Source: Bradyrhizobium ottawaense
Lineage (GTDB): Bacteria; Pseudomonadota; Alphaproteobacteria; Rhizobiales; Xanthobacteraceae
Length of the DNA stretch: 64,000 bases
NCBI RefSeq assembly: GCF_900099825.1
Contig: NZ_LT629693.1
Coordinates: 3,235,001-3,299,000 of the forward strand
Direction: 5' to 3'
In this document: one piece after another, positions 8,119 through 17,446 of the stretch
How positions within the stretch are numbered: the first letter of the stretch is position 1
Layout: each line of letters starts with the position of its first letter
Notes under the pieces: model-generated
Database searches by the model: none
Seen by the model: only the letters and a program-made list of their open reading frames with translations
What the model was told of the DNA's origin: nothing
Translations under genes and position numbers: made by a program

Positions 8119-8628
8119 ATGACGGTATTGACCTGGTCTGACGATCGCGTCGAACAGCTTAAGAAGCTCTGGGAAGGCGGCCTGTCCGCCAGCCAGATCG
8201 CCGCGGAACTTGGAAATGTGACGCGAAACGCCGTGATCGGCAAGGTGCACCGGCTCGGTCTGTCCGGCCGCGCCAAGAGCCCCTCCTCGGCCGCGCCGCG
8301 CCAGCGCAAGGCCCGCCCCGCCCAGCACATGATGCGGGTGGCGCGTCCGGTCTCGCGCGGCAACACCGCGCTCGCCCACGCCTTCGAAGTCGAGATGGAG
8401 CCGGATCCGATCTCCTACGACAACGTCGTGCCGATGAGCCAGCGGCTGACGCTGCTGGAGTTGAACGAGGCCACCTGCCACTGGCCGGTCGGCGATCCCT
8501 CGAGCTCGGACTTCTTCTTCTGCGGCGGCAAGGCGCTCGGCGGCCTGCCCTATTGCGCGCACCACTCGCGCGTCGCCTACCAGCCGGCCTCCGATCGCCG
8601 CCGTCCGGCGCCGAAGCCGACCAGGTAA
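8119..8628 (+). CDS. gcrA: GcrA cell-cycle regulator
   Basis: 169 residues. The N-terminal DNA-binding domain reads WSDDRVEQLKKLWEGGLSAS and then IAAELGNVTRNAVIGKVHRLGLSGRAK, the GcrA signature; the C-terminal sigma-70-interacting part contains LLELNEATCHWPVGDP, FFFCGGKALGGLPYCAHHSRVAYQP. GcrA binds RNA polymerase sigma-70 and activates promoters carrying CcrM-methylated GANTC sites. The start at 8119 has a GAAGGGA Shine-Dalgarno about 8 bases upstream. It is a monocistron transcribed divergently from argD. Confidence 0.96.
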   Translation: MTVLTWSDDRVEQLKKLWEGGLSASQIAAELGNVTRNAVIGKVHRLGLSGRAKSPSSAAPRQRKARPAQHMMRVARPVSRGNTALAHAFEVEMEPDPISYDNVVPMSQRLTLLELNEATCHWPVGDPSSSDFFFCGGKALGGLPYCAHHSRVAYQPASDRRRPAPKPTR

Positions 8629-8671
8629 GTAGCCGCGTCGTCGCGCAGTAGCGGCACGCGCAATACGAGCC

Positions 8672-8813
8672 GTCGTCCCGGCCTAGTGCGCAATTGCGCA
8701 CGGGCGCCGGGACCCATAACCACAGGAGCTTGTGGTTATGCCAGGCTGGCGCTCCAGCTCATTTCAAAATTTAACATCGGTGGTTATGGGTCCCGGCTCA
8801 AGGCCGGGACGAC
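8672..8813. repeat. Palindromic repeat (GTCGTCCCGG / CCGGGACGAC type)
   Basis: Starts CGTCGTCCCGGCC and ends GGCCGGGACGAC, with internal GGGACCCATAACCAC and GTGGTTATGGGTCCC arms. Same family as 20082-20200 and 21077-21195. It sits between the convergent gcrA and phoB genes. Confidence 0.85.
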
Positions 8814-8857
8814 AGCGGAGCTTTAACCGCCGCTGTCGCAAAAACTATCGCGCCGCC

Positions 8858-9562
8858 CTACGACTCCGCCTTCGCGAAGCGATCGTCGAGCGCGTAGCCG
8901 GCGCCGCGCACGGTGCGGATCGGGTCCTGCTCACGGCCGGGATTGAGCAGCTTACGCAGGCGGCCGATGTGGACGTCGACGGTGCGCTCGTCGATATAGA
9001 TGTCGCGGCCCCAGACGCTGTCGAGCAACTGCTCGCGCGAGAACACGCGGCCGGGATGCTCGAGGAAGAACTCCAGCAGGCGATATTCGGTCGGGCCGAG
9101 ATCGATCTGGCGGCCGGAACGGGCGACGCGGCGTTTCTCACGATCGAGTTCGATATCGCCGTAGGTCAACACGGTGGCGAGCCGCTCGGGGCTGGCGCGC
9201 CGCAACAGGCCCTTCACCCGCGCCAGCAATTCGGGCACCGAGAACGGTTTGACGATGTAGTCGTCGGCACCGGTGGCCAAGCCACGGACGCGCTCGCTTT
9301 CCTCGCCGCGCGCGGTCAGCATGATGATCGGCAGCTGCTTGGTCTCCGGCCGCGCCCGCAAGCGGCGGCACAGCTCGATGCCGGACAGGCCCGGCAGCAT
9401 CCAGTCGAGCACGATCAGGTCGGGCACCCGTTCCTTCAGCCTTGTATCGGCGTCATCGCCGCGGCCGACGGTTTCGACTTCGTAGCCTTCGGCATCGAGG
9501 TTGTAGCGCAACAGCGTGGTCAGCGCTTCCTCGTCTTCAACCACCAGAATGCGTGCGTTCAT
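8858..9562 (-). CDS. phoB: Phosphate response regulator PhoB
   Basis: 234 residues: receiver domain (1-120) with acidic pocket EDE (9-12) and phospho-acceptor Asp53 in LIVLDWMLPG, and a C-terminal winged-helix OmpR/PhoB DNA-binding domain (about 130-230) with RLLEFFLEHPGRVFSREQLLD and the recognition helix DERTVDVHIGRLRKLL. Phosphorylated by PhoR under phosphate limitation, it binds Pho boxes. Last gene of the phoR-pstSCAB-phoU-phoB set, 28 bases after phoU, so it is likely amplified by its own circuit through the Pho box ahead of pstS. Confidence 0.97.
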   Translation of the reverse strand: MNARILVVEDEEALTTLLRYNLDAEGYEVETVGRGDDADTRLKERVPDLIVLDWMLPGLSGIELCRRLRARPETKQLPIIMLTARGEESERVRGLATGADDYIVKPFSVPELLARVKGLLRRASPERLATVLTYGDIELDREKRRVARSGRQIDLGPTEYRLLEFFLEHPGRVFSREQLLDSVWGRDIYIDERTVDVHIGRLRKLLNPGREQDPIRTVRGAGYALDDRFAKAES

Positions 9563-9590
9563 CGATTCTGCTTCCCTTGGTTTCGACGCG

Positions 9591-10307
9591 TCAGTTACCG
9601 GGTACTGTCGTGGCGAACGTCGTCATGTCGCCCTTCGGGCGTTTGTCGAGAATCTGCTGACCCTCGATCATGTAGAACACGGTTTCGGCAATGTTAGTGG
9701 CGTGGTCGCCGATCCGCTCGATATTCTTGGCGCAGAACATCAGGTGAATGCAGAACGAGATGTTGCGCGGATCTTCCATCATGTAGGTCAGCAGCTCGCG
9801 GAACAGCGAGGTGCAGATGGCGTCGACTTCCTCGTCGCCCTTCCAGACCGCCATCGCGGCCGGCAGGTCGTGCGCCGCATAGGCATCCAGCACCGACTTG
9901 ACCTGCGACTGCACCAGATCAGTCATGTGCTCGAGGCCGCGGATCAGCTTCAAGGGCTGGAAATCGTTCTCCAGCGCCGCGACCCGCTTGCCCATGTTCT
10001 TGGCGAGGTCGCCGATCCGTTCGAGATCGGTGGCGACGCGCATGGCGCCGACGATCTCGCGCAGGTCGATCGCCATCGGCTGGCGCCGCGCGATGGTCAG
10101 CACCGCGCGCTCCTCGATGACATGCTGCAGGCGGTCGATCTCGGCGTCGGAGGCGACGACGCGGTTGCCGAGCGCGATATCGCGGCGGACCAGCGCATCG
10201 ACGGATTCGGTGATCATGCGTTCGGCGAGGCCGCCCATCTCGGCAACCAGGCGGGTCAGTTCCTGCAGGTCGCCGTCGAACGCCTTGGCGGTGTGTTCAG
10301 AAGCCAT
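9591..10307 (-). CDS. phoU: PhoU negative regulator of the Pho system
   Basis: 238 residues arranged as two repeated three-helix PhoU domains, each with an E/D-rich metal-binding motif: the first around VASDAEIDRLQHVIEE and RVATDLERIGDLAKNM, the second around YMMEDPRNISF and LMFCAKNIERIGDHATNIAE. PhoU links the Pst transporter to PhoR so that PhoB is kept unphosphorylated when phosphate is plentiful. It follows pstB by 24 bases. The weak start context is a Shine-Dalgarno-like GGAGGAGATAAC before ATG. Confidence 0.96.
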   Translation of the reverse strand: MASEHTAKAFDGDLQELTRLVAEMGGLAERMITESVDALVRRDIALGNRVVASDAEIDRLQHVIEERAVLTIARRQPMAIDLREIVGAMRVATDLERIGDLAKNMGKRVAALENDFQPLKLIRGLEHMTDLVQSQVKSVLDAYAAHDLPAAMAVWKGDEEVDAICTSLFRELLTYMMEDPRNISFCIHLMFCAKNIERIGDHATNIAETVFYMIEGQQILDKRPKGDMTTFATTVPGN

Positions 10308-10331
10308 GTGTTATCTCCTCCGGATCATGCT

Positions 10332-11162
10332 CTAGCCGAACCGGCCGGTGATGTAGTCCTGGGTTCGCCGATCGCTCGGCGAGGTGAAAATCTTGTTGGT
10401 GTCGTCGAATTCGATCAATTCGCCGAGATACATGAAGGCGGTCTTGTCGGAGACGCGCGCCGCCTGCTGCATGTTATGGGTGACGATGGCGATGGTGTAG
10501 TCCTCCGCCAGCTCCTGGATCAGTTCCTCGACCTTGGCGGTCGAGATCGGATCGAGCGCCGAGCAGGGCTCGTCGAACAGGATCACCTCGGGCCGCACCG
10601 CGACCGTGCGGGCGATGCAGAGCCGCTGCTGCTGGCCGCCGGACAGGCTGAGGCCACTTGCGTTCAGCTTGTCCTTGACCTCGTTCCACAGCGCGCCGCC
10701 GCGCAGCGCCTTCTCGACCCGGCCGTCCATCTCGGATTTCGAGATCTTCTCGTAGAGGCGGATGCCGAAGGCGATGTTTTCGTAGATCGTCATCGGGAAC
10801 GGCGTCGGCTTCTGGAACACCATGCCGACGCGGGCTCGCAGCAGATTGAGATCGAGCTTGGGATCCAGGATGTTGGTCTGGTCGAGCATCAACTGTCCGG
10901 TGGCCTTCTGGCCCGGATAGAGATCGTACATCCGGTTGAAGATCCGCAACAGGGTCGACTTGCCGCAGCCGGACGGGCCGATGAAGGCGGTGACGCGGTT
11001 GGTGCCGAGCGCGAGGTTGATGTTCTTCAGTGCGTGGTGCTCGCCGTAATAGAAGTTCAGGTTGCGCGCCGTGACCTTGGCAGGCGCCTCGGGCAGCGCC
11101 GACGCCGCGGGAGGAAGGCCGCCAGCAGCGCTCATGGATGATGATACGGAAACGTCGGTCAT
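10332..11162 (-). CDS. pstB: Phosphate ABC transporter ATP-binding protein PstB
   Basis: 276 residues. Nucleotide-binding domain with Walker [10 protein letters not shown] (about 61-69), Q-loop [18 protein letters not shown], signature [13 protein letters not shown], Walker [14 protein letters not shown] and switch histidine in IAIVTHNM. The PFPM segment and C-terminal QDYITGRFG are diagnostic for PstB. It energises high-affinity phosphate uptake with PstSCA. The start overlaps the pstA stop by 4 bases. Confidence 0.97.
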   Translation of the reverse strand: MTDVSVSSSMSAAGGLPPAASALPEAPAKVTARNLNFYYGEHHALKNINLALGTNRVTAFIGPSGCGKSTLLRIFNRMYDLYPGQKATGQLMLDQTNILDPKLDLNLLRARVGMVFQKPTPFPMTIYENIAFGIRLYEKISKSEMDGRVEKALRGGALWNEVKDKLNASGLSLSGGQQQRLCIARTVAVRPEVILFDEPCSALDPISTAKVEELIQELAEDYTIAIVTHNMQQAARVSDKTAFMYLGELIEFDDTNKIFTSPSDRRTQDYITGRFG

Positions 11163-12004
11163 TTTGCTGTCCTCTCGGCGCCGAGGATGCGTGCGCCAAT
11201 GTTCAGGGCAAGAACGGTCAGGGTGATGAGCAAGGCCCCGCTCCAGGCGAGCTGTTTCCAGTAGACGTAGGGGCTCTGCACGAAATTGTTGATGGTGACC
11301 GGCAGGTTCGCCATCGTCTTGGTCAGGTTGAGGCTGAAGAACTGGTTCGACAGCGCCGTGAACAACAGCGGCGCGGTTTCGCCGGCGACGCGGGCGGTGG
11401 CGAGCAGCACGCCGGTGATCAGGCCCGAGCGCGCCGCGCGGTAGGCGATGCGGCGGATCACCAGCGAGCGCGGCAGGCCGAGCGCGGAGGCCGCTTCACG
11501 CAGCGGATTGGGCACCAGCCCCAGCATGTCCTCGGTGGTGCGCACCACCACGGGGATGACGATGACCGCCAGCGCCAGACAGCCGGCAAAGGCCGAGAAG
11601 CCGCCCATCGGCACCACGATGGCGCCATAGACGAACAGGCCGATGATGATCGAGGGCGCGCTGAGCAGGATGTCGTTGATGAAGCGGATGATCGAGGTGA
11701 GTTTGTCGTGCTTGCCGTATTCGGCCAGATAGGTTCCGGCGAACAGGCCGAGCGGCGCGCCGATGCCGACGCCGATCACGGTCATGATGATCGAGCCGAC
11801 GATGGCGTTGCGCAGGCCGCCCTCGGTCGATCCGGGCGGCGGGGTGTCCTGGTAGAACACCGCCAGATGGATGCCGGCGAGGCCGTTATAGAACAGCGTG
11901 AACAGGATCAGCGCGAGCCAGGTGACGCCGAACAAAGCGGCGCCGACGCACAGCGCCCGGATCACGATGTCGAAGCGGCGGCGCGAGGCGTAAATCGGGT
12001 TCAT
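11159..12004 (-). CDS. pstA: Phosphate ABC transporter permease PstA
   Basis: 281 residues with about six transmembrane helices. The EAA-loop region reads [53 protein letters not shown], typical of PstA; the first helix follows [25 protein letters not shown]. It forms the inner-membrane channel with PstC. One base separates its start from the pstC stop, and its stop overlaps pstB. Confidence 0.96.
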   Translation of the reverse strand: MNPIYASRRRFDIVIRALCVGAALFGVTWLALILFTLFYNGLAGIHLAVFYQDTPPPGSTEGGLRNAIVGSIIMTVIGVGIGAPLGLFAGTYLAEYGKHDKLTSIIRFINDILLSAPSIIIGLFVYGAIVVPMGGFSAFAGCLALAVIVIPVVVRTTEDMLGLVPNPLREAASALGLPRSLVIRRIAYRAARSGLITGVLLATARVAGETAPLLFTALSNQFFSLNLTKTMANLPVTINNFVQSPYVYWKQLAWSGALLITLTVLALNIGARILGAERTAK

Positions 12005-12005
12005 C

Positions 12006-13007
12006 TCAGTTCCCCGCCTTCTTTTCCAGCCGCATCAGCATCAGCCGCGCGGCCGCCAGCACGAAGAAGGTCAGCACGAACAGCAGCAGGCCGAGCAGGA
12101 TCAGGCCGGACTGGTGCAGCCCGTCGCTCTCGGCGAATTCGCTGGCGATCGCCGCCGAGATCGTGGTGCCCGGCGCGAAGATCGAGGACGAGATCTTGAA
12201 CGAGTTGCCGATGATGAAGGTGACAGCCATGGTTTCGCCGAGCGCGCGGCCAAGCGCCAGCATGATGCCGCCGATCACGCCGACCCTGGTATAGGGAATG
12301 ACGACATTGCGGACGACTTCCCAGGTGGTGCAGCCGACTCCGTAAGCGGCCTCCTTCAGCACCGGCGGCACCGTCTTGAACACGTCGACCGAGATCGAGG
12401 TGATGAACGGCAGCACCATGATCGCCAGAATCAGCGCAGCGTTGAACAGCGAGAGATAGGACGGCGGACCGGCGAAGATCGAACCCAGCACCGGAACGCC
12501 TTCGAAGATGCTGATCATGAAGGGCTGGAACGTGTTGGCCAGAAACGGCCCCAGCACGAAGAAGCCCCACATGCCGTAGATGATGGAGGGAATGCCGGCC
12601 AGCAGCTCGATGGCGAGGCCGATGGGGCGGCGCAGCCAGAGCGGACAGATCTCGGTCAGGAACACCGCGATGCCGAGGCCGACGGGAATGGCGATCATCA
12701 TCGCGATCACGGAGGTGACCAGCGTGCCGTAGATCGGTCCGAGTGCGCCGAGCACCGGCGGATCGGCTGATGGCGCCCAGCGCGAGGTGAACAGGAAGGA
12801 GAAACCGTATTCCCTCATCGCGGGCCAGGCGCCGGCGATCAGGGAGATGATGATGCCGCCGAGAATGAGGAGCACCGAAATCGCGCAGGCGCGGGTGATC
12901 CAGTAAAACGTGACGTCGCCGAACTTGAAGGCGCTGAGGGCCCGGGCACGATCGTAAGGTCCAGCAGCAGCTTCCATTACGTCGCCTTGAACCGCCATGT
13001 CTGCCAC
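12006..13007 (-). CDS. pstC: Phosphate ABC transporter permease PstC
   Basis: 333 residues. About six membrane helices; the family motif [26 protein letters not shown] and the EAA loop [19 protein letters not shown] are clear, as is [15 protein letters not shown]. About 40 cytoplasmic residues precede the first helix, so a slightly later start is possible (Met4 or Met11). It is separated from pstS by 209 bases that include a strong terminator-like hairpin. Confidence 0.96.
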   Translation of the reverse strand: MADMAVQGDVMEAAAGPYDRARALSAFKFGDVTFYWITRACAISVLLILGGIIISLIAGAWPAMREYGFSFLFTSRWAPSADPPVLGALGPIYGTLVTSVIAMMIAIPVGLGIAVFLTEICPLWLRRPIGLAIELLAGIPSIIYGMWGFFVLGPFLANTFQPFMISIFEGVPVLGSIFAGPPSYLSLFNAALILAIMVLPFITSISVDVFKTVPPVLKEAAYGVGCTTWEVVRNVVIPYTRVGVIGGIMLALGRALGETMAVTFIIGNSFKISSSIFAPGTTISAAIASEFAESDGLHQSGLILLGLLLFVLTFFVLAAARLMLMRLEKKAGN

Positions 13008-13127
13008 GCCAATCCCCTGTACTTATAACCCAACAACCCGAAATCCTGTGCGCGGATTTCGCAGCTGGTTCGGCCGCGCGTTGTTCTTGGTTTTTGCTGT
13101 TGTTTTTGCCCCGCCCCGCCGGGAGGG

Positions 13128-13158
13128 AAAACCCAACCCGGGGTGAAGCCGGGTTGGG
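13128..13158 (-). terminator. Intercistronic terminator/attenuator between pstS and pstC
   Basis: A perfect 10-bp stem, CCCAACCCGG and CCGGGTTGGG (13132-13158), with a 7-base loop, is followed on the minus strand by TTTT (13131-13128). It lies 59 bases after the pstS stop. Partial termination here would give more PstS than membrane components, as is common for binding-protein genes. Confidence 0.75.
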
Positions 13159-13216
13159 CAGAGGGAGCAGGCTCCCGTTGTGGTGTGAGCTCGTTATCGC
13201 AAGAGCGAAACGGGAC

Positions 13217-14227
13217 TCAGCTCTTGATGTCGGCCGACCAGGTCTTCTCGATCAGCTTGACCACGGCATCCGGCATCGGGATGTAATCGAGCTCTTCAGC
13301 CATCTTGCCGCCCTTTTCGAACGACCACTTGAAGAACTTGATGGCTTCCTGGGACGCGGCCTTGTCGGTCGCATCCTTGTGCATCAGGATGAAGGTCGCC
13401 GCGGTGATCGGCCAGGAAGCATCGCCGGGCTGGTCGGTCAGGATCACGTAGTAGCCGGGCGCCTTGGCCCAGTCGGCGTTGGAAGCGGCCGCCTGGAACG
13501 CTGCGATGGTCGGCTGCACGGTCTTGCCGCCCTTGTTGATCAGCGCGGTGTAGGTCAGCTTGTTCTGCTTGGCGTAGGCATATTCGACGTAACCGATCGC
13601 GTTCTTGGTCTGGCCGATGTTGCCGGCAACGCCTTCATTGCCCTTGGCGCCAACGCCCGCCGGCCATTCGACCGCGGTGCCGGAGCCGACCTTGGTCTTC
13701 CACTCGGCATTCGACTTCGACAGATAGTCGGTGAAGTTGAAGGTGGTGCCCGAACCGTCGGAGCGACGCACCACGGTGATGGCGTCGGTCGGCAGCTTCA
13801 GGCTCGGATTGAGCTTGGCAATCGCGGCGTCGTTCCACTTGGTGATCTTGCCGAGATAGATGTCGCCGAGCACTTCGCCCGACAGCACCAGCTCGCCCGG
13901 CTTGATGCCTTCGAGGTTCACGACGGGGACGATCGCGCCCATCACCATCGGCCACTGCACTAGGCCGTCCTTTTCGAGCACTTCGGCCTTCAGCGGCGCG
14001 TCGGTGGCGCCGAAGGTCACGGTCTTGGCCTGGATCTGCTTGATGCCGGCGCCGGAACCGATCGACTGATAGTTCAGACCGTTGCCGGTTTCCTTTTTGT
14101 AGGCGTCAGCCCACTTCGAATAGATCGGGAACGGGAAGGTGGCGCCCGCGCCAGTAATATCGGCCGCGAAGGCCGACGTCGAAGCGGCGACCAGGCCGGC
14201 AGCGACGATTGTCTTGATGAAATTCAT
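13217..14227 (-). CDS. pstS: Periplasmic phosphate-binding protein PstS
   Basis: 336 residues. A Sec signal peptide ([21 protein letters not shown]) precedes the mature start [20 protein letters not shown], the phosphate-binding loop of PstS. Further ligand-binding segments are [25 protein letters not shown] and [19 protein letters not shown]. It captures phosphate in the periplasm for PstCAB. A Pho box lies about 100 bases upstream, and an attenuator follows, so it heads the phosphate-starvation-induced part of the cluster. Confidence 0.97.
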   Translation of the reverse strand: MNFIKTIVAAGLVAASTSAFAADITGAGATFPFPIYSKWADAYKKETGNGLNYQSIGSGAGIKQIQAKTVTFGATDAPLKAEVLEKDGLVQWPMVMGAIVPVVNLEGIKPGELVLSGEVLGDIYLGKITKWNDAAIAKLNPSLKLPTDAITVVRRSDGSGTTFNFTDYLSKSNAEWKTKVGSGTAVEWPAGVGAKGNEGVAGNIGQTKNAIGYVEYAYAKQNKLTYTALINKGGKTVQPTIAAFQAAASNADWAKAPGYYVILTDQPGDASWPITAATFILMHKDATDKAASQEAIKFFKWSFEKGGKMAEELDYIPMPDAVVKLIEKTWSADIKS

Positions 14228-14323
14228 GGTCGGTCTCCATCTGGTGAGCGAAGCGTCTGATACGCCCGATCGCGCTCACGCCGCCCGTGTAGGTGCGGTC
14301 GATAGAGCTTTTACGAAGGTTTG

Positions 14324-14341
14324 GTGACAGTTGGATGACAA
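14324..14341 (-). promoter_or_regulatory. Pho box upstream of pstS
   Basis: On the minus strand TTGTCAT-CCAA-CTGTCAC matches the PhoB box (CTGTCAT-N4-CTGTCAC) at 13 of 14 conserved positions. Its downstream edge is 97 bases upstream of the pstS start, in the 140-base gap between phoR and pstS. Confidence 0.85.
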
Positions 14342-14367
14342 GTCTAAGCGATTGAAATTACTTGTAT

Positions 14368-15669
14368 TTATGCCGGTATCGAGGTCTTCGCCTGGGGAAA
14401 ACAGGCGGTAAAGGTGGCCCCGTTTTTGGGCACGCTTTCGATCAAAAGCCGGCCGCGATGGCGGTTAACAATATGTTTCACCAGCGATAAACCGAGCCCG
14501 GTTCCGCCCTGTGCGCGGCTGTCGCCGACATCGACCCGGTAGAAGCGCTCGGTCAGCCGCGGCAGGTGTTCCGGGGCAATGCCCGGGCCGAAATCGCGCA
14601 CCAGCACGCGCACTTCCGGCGCCCCCTCGGCGGAATTCGCATGGACCAGGGAAACGATCACCCGGCCGCCCGACGCGCCGTATTTCAGCGCGTTCTCGAT
14701 CAGGTTTTCGAACAGCCGCAGCAGCTCCTCGCGATCGCCCGCGATCGTCACCGGCAGTTCCGGCAGATCGATCTCGATCGCGACTTGGCGTTCGCGCGCC
14801 AGCGGTTCCAGCCCGTCGGCGACCTGGCGGATGATCGGCACCAGGTCGACCGAGGTATCGGGGCGGACATGGGCCGACAACTCGACCCGCGACAGCGACA
14901 GCAAGTCGTCGATCAGCCGCGCCATCCGCGTCGCCTGCGCATGCATGATGCCGAGAAAGCGCTCGCGCGCCTTGGCGTCATCCTTGGCCGGCCCCTGCAG
15001 CGTATCGATGAAACCCGAGAGTGCTGCCAGCGGCGTGCGCAGTTCGTGACTGGCATTGGCGACGAAATCGGCGCGCATTTCCTCGACCCGCCGCAGCGGC
15101 GTCTGGTCGTGGAAGGTCATCAGCATGCACTTGTCGGTGCCGCCGAACAGCGTCGGCACCGGCACCGGCGTGATGATCAGCTCCATCCAGCGATCGACCG
15201 GGACATGGTCGAGGTAGGTCGCCCGCCGCGGCTCGGTGGTCGCGATCGCCTCGCGCAGCGCGGTGATGATCTCCGGCGAGCGCAGCGCGAACTGGGCCAG
15301 TTCGTTCTTGCGCAGCGCCGGCGCGAGCTGGGCAGCGGCGGCGTTGAGATGCAGCACGCGGCCGGCGCGGTCGAGCAGCACGGCCGGATCCGGCATCCCG
15401 GCCACGACCGCGCTGACGGCGGCGGCCTCGACCGGATTGACGCCGCGGACATCCTCGCGGGACGTGACCGCGTTATGCAGCCGCCACGGCACCAGGGCTG
15501 CGGCAGCGATGCAGAGGAAAACCGCGGCGGCGCGCGCCGCCGAGAGTTCGGACAGGATCACCAGCACCGAAAGCGCGATCGCCGCGACGAGCAGAATGAT
15601 GGCCGCATGGCGCAGGCGGTCCGGCCACGGCGCAAAGAAGGTGGATGAGGAGGAATCGTCTATCGCCAT
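14368..15669 (-). CDS. phoR: Phosphate sensor histidine kinase PhoR
   Basis: 433 residues from the ATG at 15669 (a further in-frame ATG at 15735 lies in repeat DNA; GAGGGAAG supports the shorter form). Two N-terminal membrane helices (about 22-42 and 46-62), a PAS-like region (about 87-190), the dimerisation domain with His208 in FVANASHELRTPLAALSGF, and an ATPase domain with N box (LFENLIENALKYGASGG), G1 (VRDFGPGIAPEHL) and G2 (GGTGLGLSLVKHI). It phosphorylates PhoB on phosphate starvation. Its stop lies 140 bases before pstS; the gap carries the Pho box, so phoR is outside the immediately induced unit unless read through. Confidence 0.94.
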   Translation of the reverse strand: MAIDDSSSSTFFAPWPDRLRHAAIILLVAAIALSVLVILSELSAARAAAVFLCIAAAALVPWRLHNAVTSREDVRGVNPVEAAAVSAVVAGMPDPAVLLDRAGRVLHLNAAAAQLAPALRKNELAQFALRSPEIITALREAIATTEPRRATYLDHVPVDRWMELIITPVPVPTLFGGTDKCMLMTFHDQTPLRRVEEMRADFVANASHELRTPLAALSGFIDTLQGPAKDDAKARERFLGIMHAQATRMARLIDDLLSLSRVELSAHVRPDTSVDLVPIIRQVADGLEPLARERQVAIEIDLPELPVTIAGDREELLRLFENLIENALKYGASGGRVIVSLVHANSAEGAPEVRVLVRDFGPGIAPEHLPRLTERFYRVDVGDSRAQGGTGLGLSLVKHIVNRHRGRLLIESVPKNGATFTACFPQAKTSIPA

Positions 15670-15703
15670 CGCGCCGGCTTTCTTCCCTCTGTCTCTATTA
15701 AAG

Positions 15704-15790
15704 ACGCGTTTTCTACCGCAGATAAGTCTACGCAAGCTGCGTAAACTTGATTGCTATGCGAACCGGTGCCCACTTCGCTCGAAAACGCTT
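15704..15790. repeat. Palindromic repeat (ACGCGTTTTCT / GAACCGGTGCCCACTTCG type)
   Basis: Contains ACGCGTTTTCTACCGC, an inner TACGCAAGCTGCGTA palindrome and GCGAACCGGTGCCCACTTCG followed by GAAAACGCT. A shorter relative is at 61332-61380. It fills most of the 142-base gap upstream of phoR. Confidence 0.7.
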
Positions 15791-15811
15791 ACCCTGGCGC
15801 TTTCCGCGGCT

Positions 15812-16867
15812 TCAGGCGCCGGAGTCTCCGCGCTCGCGCACATAGACCGCCTCACGTCTCGGCTCGGCGTCCGGGCCGGGCGTCATCTGGCGCAGGCGCT
15901 TGAGTCGCGCGCCGATGATGACCTCCCGAAGCGTCAGCAAGATTACAGATATGATGAACGGCGCAATATAGTAGAGCACGCGGAACAGCAGCATCCCGGC
16001 CAGCAGGTCTTCGCGGTCCATCTGCCACAGGCCGACCAGCATGGCGGCGTCGAACACCCCGAGCCCCCCGGGCGAATGGCTGGCAAAGCCCAGCAGCGTC
16101 GCCGAGACGAAAATGACCGCGACGACGACGAAGCCGAGATTGGGCTCGTCCGGCACCAGCACATACATCGCCAGCGCGCAGAACCCGAGGTCGACGATGC
16201 CGATCGCGATTTGCAGCAGCGTCAGCGGGCCGCCCGGCAGCATGACGGTCCACGGTCCGCGGCCGACGCCGCGCGGCTGGGTCCAGACCCAGACCACGTA
16301 CCCCACCAAACCGACGATGATCGCAAACGCCACGACACGGTTGAGCCAGGGCGGCAGCAGGTCGATCGAGGAGGCGGCTTCCGGATGGTAGGCGATGCCC
16401 AGTCCCAGCACCGCGGCATTGCCGAGCCAGAAGGTCAGTCCGGCGAGGAAGCAGATCTTGGCGACGTCGATCGCGTTCAATCCCCAGGCCGAATAGATCC
16501 GGTAGCGAACCGCGCCGCCGGTGAAGACGCTGGCGCCGACATTGTGGCCGATCGAATAGGAGGTGAAGGCGGCCAGCGCGTTGACGCGGTAGGGGATGTT
16601 GCCGTGGCCGATCGCGCGCACCGCGAACCAGTCGTAGAATGTCAGCGTGAAATAGCCCGCAGCCACGAACAGCGCCGCCAGCCATATCTGGCGCGGTTCC
16701 GTGCTCTTGATGGCCTCGATCACCTCGTTGGAGTCGATGCCGCGCAGCATGTGATAGAGCACGTAGCAAGCGATCGCGATGACCGCGACGCTAATCACAA
16801 CCCCGAGCTTATGCAGGACTTGCTTCTGGCGCAGAAACGAGATCGCCCTGCGTATTGCTTCCAGCAT
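15812..16867 (-). CDS. Lysylphosphatidylglycerol-synthase-type membrane protein (UPF0104)
   Basis: 351 residues, about eight membrane helices, matching the flippase-like transmembrane domain of MprF/UPF0104 without the synthase domain. Family features: YFTLTFYDWFAVRAIGHGNI, the conserved AAFTSYSIGHNVGASVFTGGAVRYRIY stretch and SATLLGFASHSPGGLGVFDAAML. Such stand-alone domains are thought to act in lipid transport, but no substrate is known here. It is transcribed from the 280-base gap downstream of the small membrane gene at 17148; that gap holds no convincing gene (a 91-residue frame there lacks protein-like features). Confidence 0.85.
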   Translation of the reverse strand: MLEAIRRAISFLRQKQVLHKLGVVISVAVIAIACYVLYHMLRGIDSNEVIEAIKSTEPRQIWLAALFVAAGYFTLTFYDWFAVRAIGHGNIPYRVNALAAFTSYSIGHNVGASVFTGGAVRYRIYSAWGLNAIDVAKICFLAGLTFWLGNAAVLGLGIAYHPEAASSIDLLPPWLNRVVAFAIIVGLVGYVVWVWTQPRGVGRGPWTVMLPGGPLTLLQIAIGIVDLGFCALAMYVLVPDEPNLGFVVVAVIFVSATLLGFASHSPGGLGVFDAAMLVGLWQMDREDLLAGMLLFRVLYYIAPFIISVILLTLREVIIGARLKRLRQMTPGPDAEPRREAVYVRERGDSGA

Positions 16868-17147
16868 CTAGACCTCGAATTGCGATCCGGCGACGACGCT
16901 AACGGTGCGAAGCCCGCCGGCACCACGCTGCTCCCTGACCCCTCTGGTAGCGCGTTTTGGGCCGGAGTGGAATTCGCCGTAGGACAATAAAACGCGCTTC
17001 TTCAACATATTAGGCGGGGTTGATGACACCGGAAGCACAGTTTTGCTGCAATCGCGCCGCCCAAATGAGCTTTCGGGACGGGGAAGGGACCGGCTGATGG
17101 CGCGGGACGGCGGCAGGGGCTGCGCGATGACCTGCCCCTGCATCGTG

Positions 17148-17444
17148 TCAGGCCGCAGGCTGGCTGCGCGAAACCACCCAGTTGCGCAGCCATGACCCGA
17201 CCGCGCAACCGCAGAGATAAAGCGCGAACATGATCAGGCCGAGGTCGAGCCAGTAGCCGAAACGGCCGGGAACCACGCGGGTGAGGGCCGCCGCAACCAG
17301 CGCCGCCGCCAAGGCCGCCAGCGCCCAGCGCCATTTCTTCGGAACGCCCTCGCCGTGCTGAACCACGGAAATCCAGCCCATCGCCAGCCCAAGCAGCACT
17401 GAACCCAGCAGCCAGCCCCAATAGAATGTCGCCAGATAGGCCAT
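17148..17444 (-). CDS. Small three-helix membrane protein
   Basis: 98 residues with helices at about 5-24, 41-58 and 66-86, a cationic loop PKKWRW and a C-terminal RNWVVSRS. Its start is 2 bases from the stop of the OmpA-family gene, so the two are translationally coupled and probably act together in the envelope. No recognised domain. Confidence 0.75.
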   Translation of the reverse strand: MAYLATFYWGWLLGSVLLGLAMGWISVVQHGEGVPKKWRWALAALAAALVAAALTRVVPGRFGYWLDLGLIMFALYLCGCAVGSWLRNWVVSRSQPAA

Positions 17445-17446
17445 GC

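Noticed and set aside
9516..11141. 541-codon plus-strand frame over phoU and pstB
   Set aside because: Antisense to two well-conserved genes; low-complexity His/Gly/Arg-rich translation typical of shadow frames.
16868..17143. 91-codon minus-strand frame upstream of the UPF0104 gene
   Set aside because: Ser/Pro/Arg-rich translation, no Shine-Dalgarno and no recognisable feature; more likely promoter region with repeat remnants.
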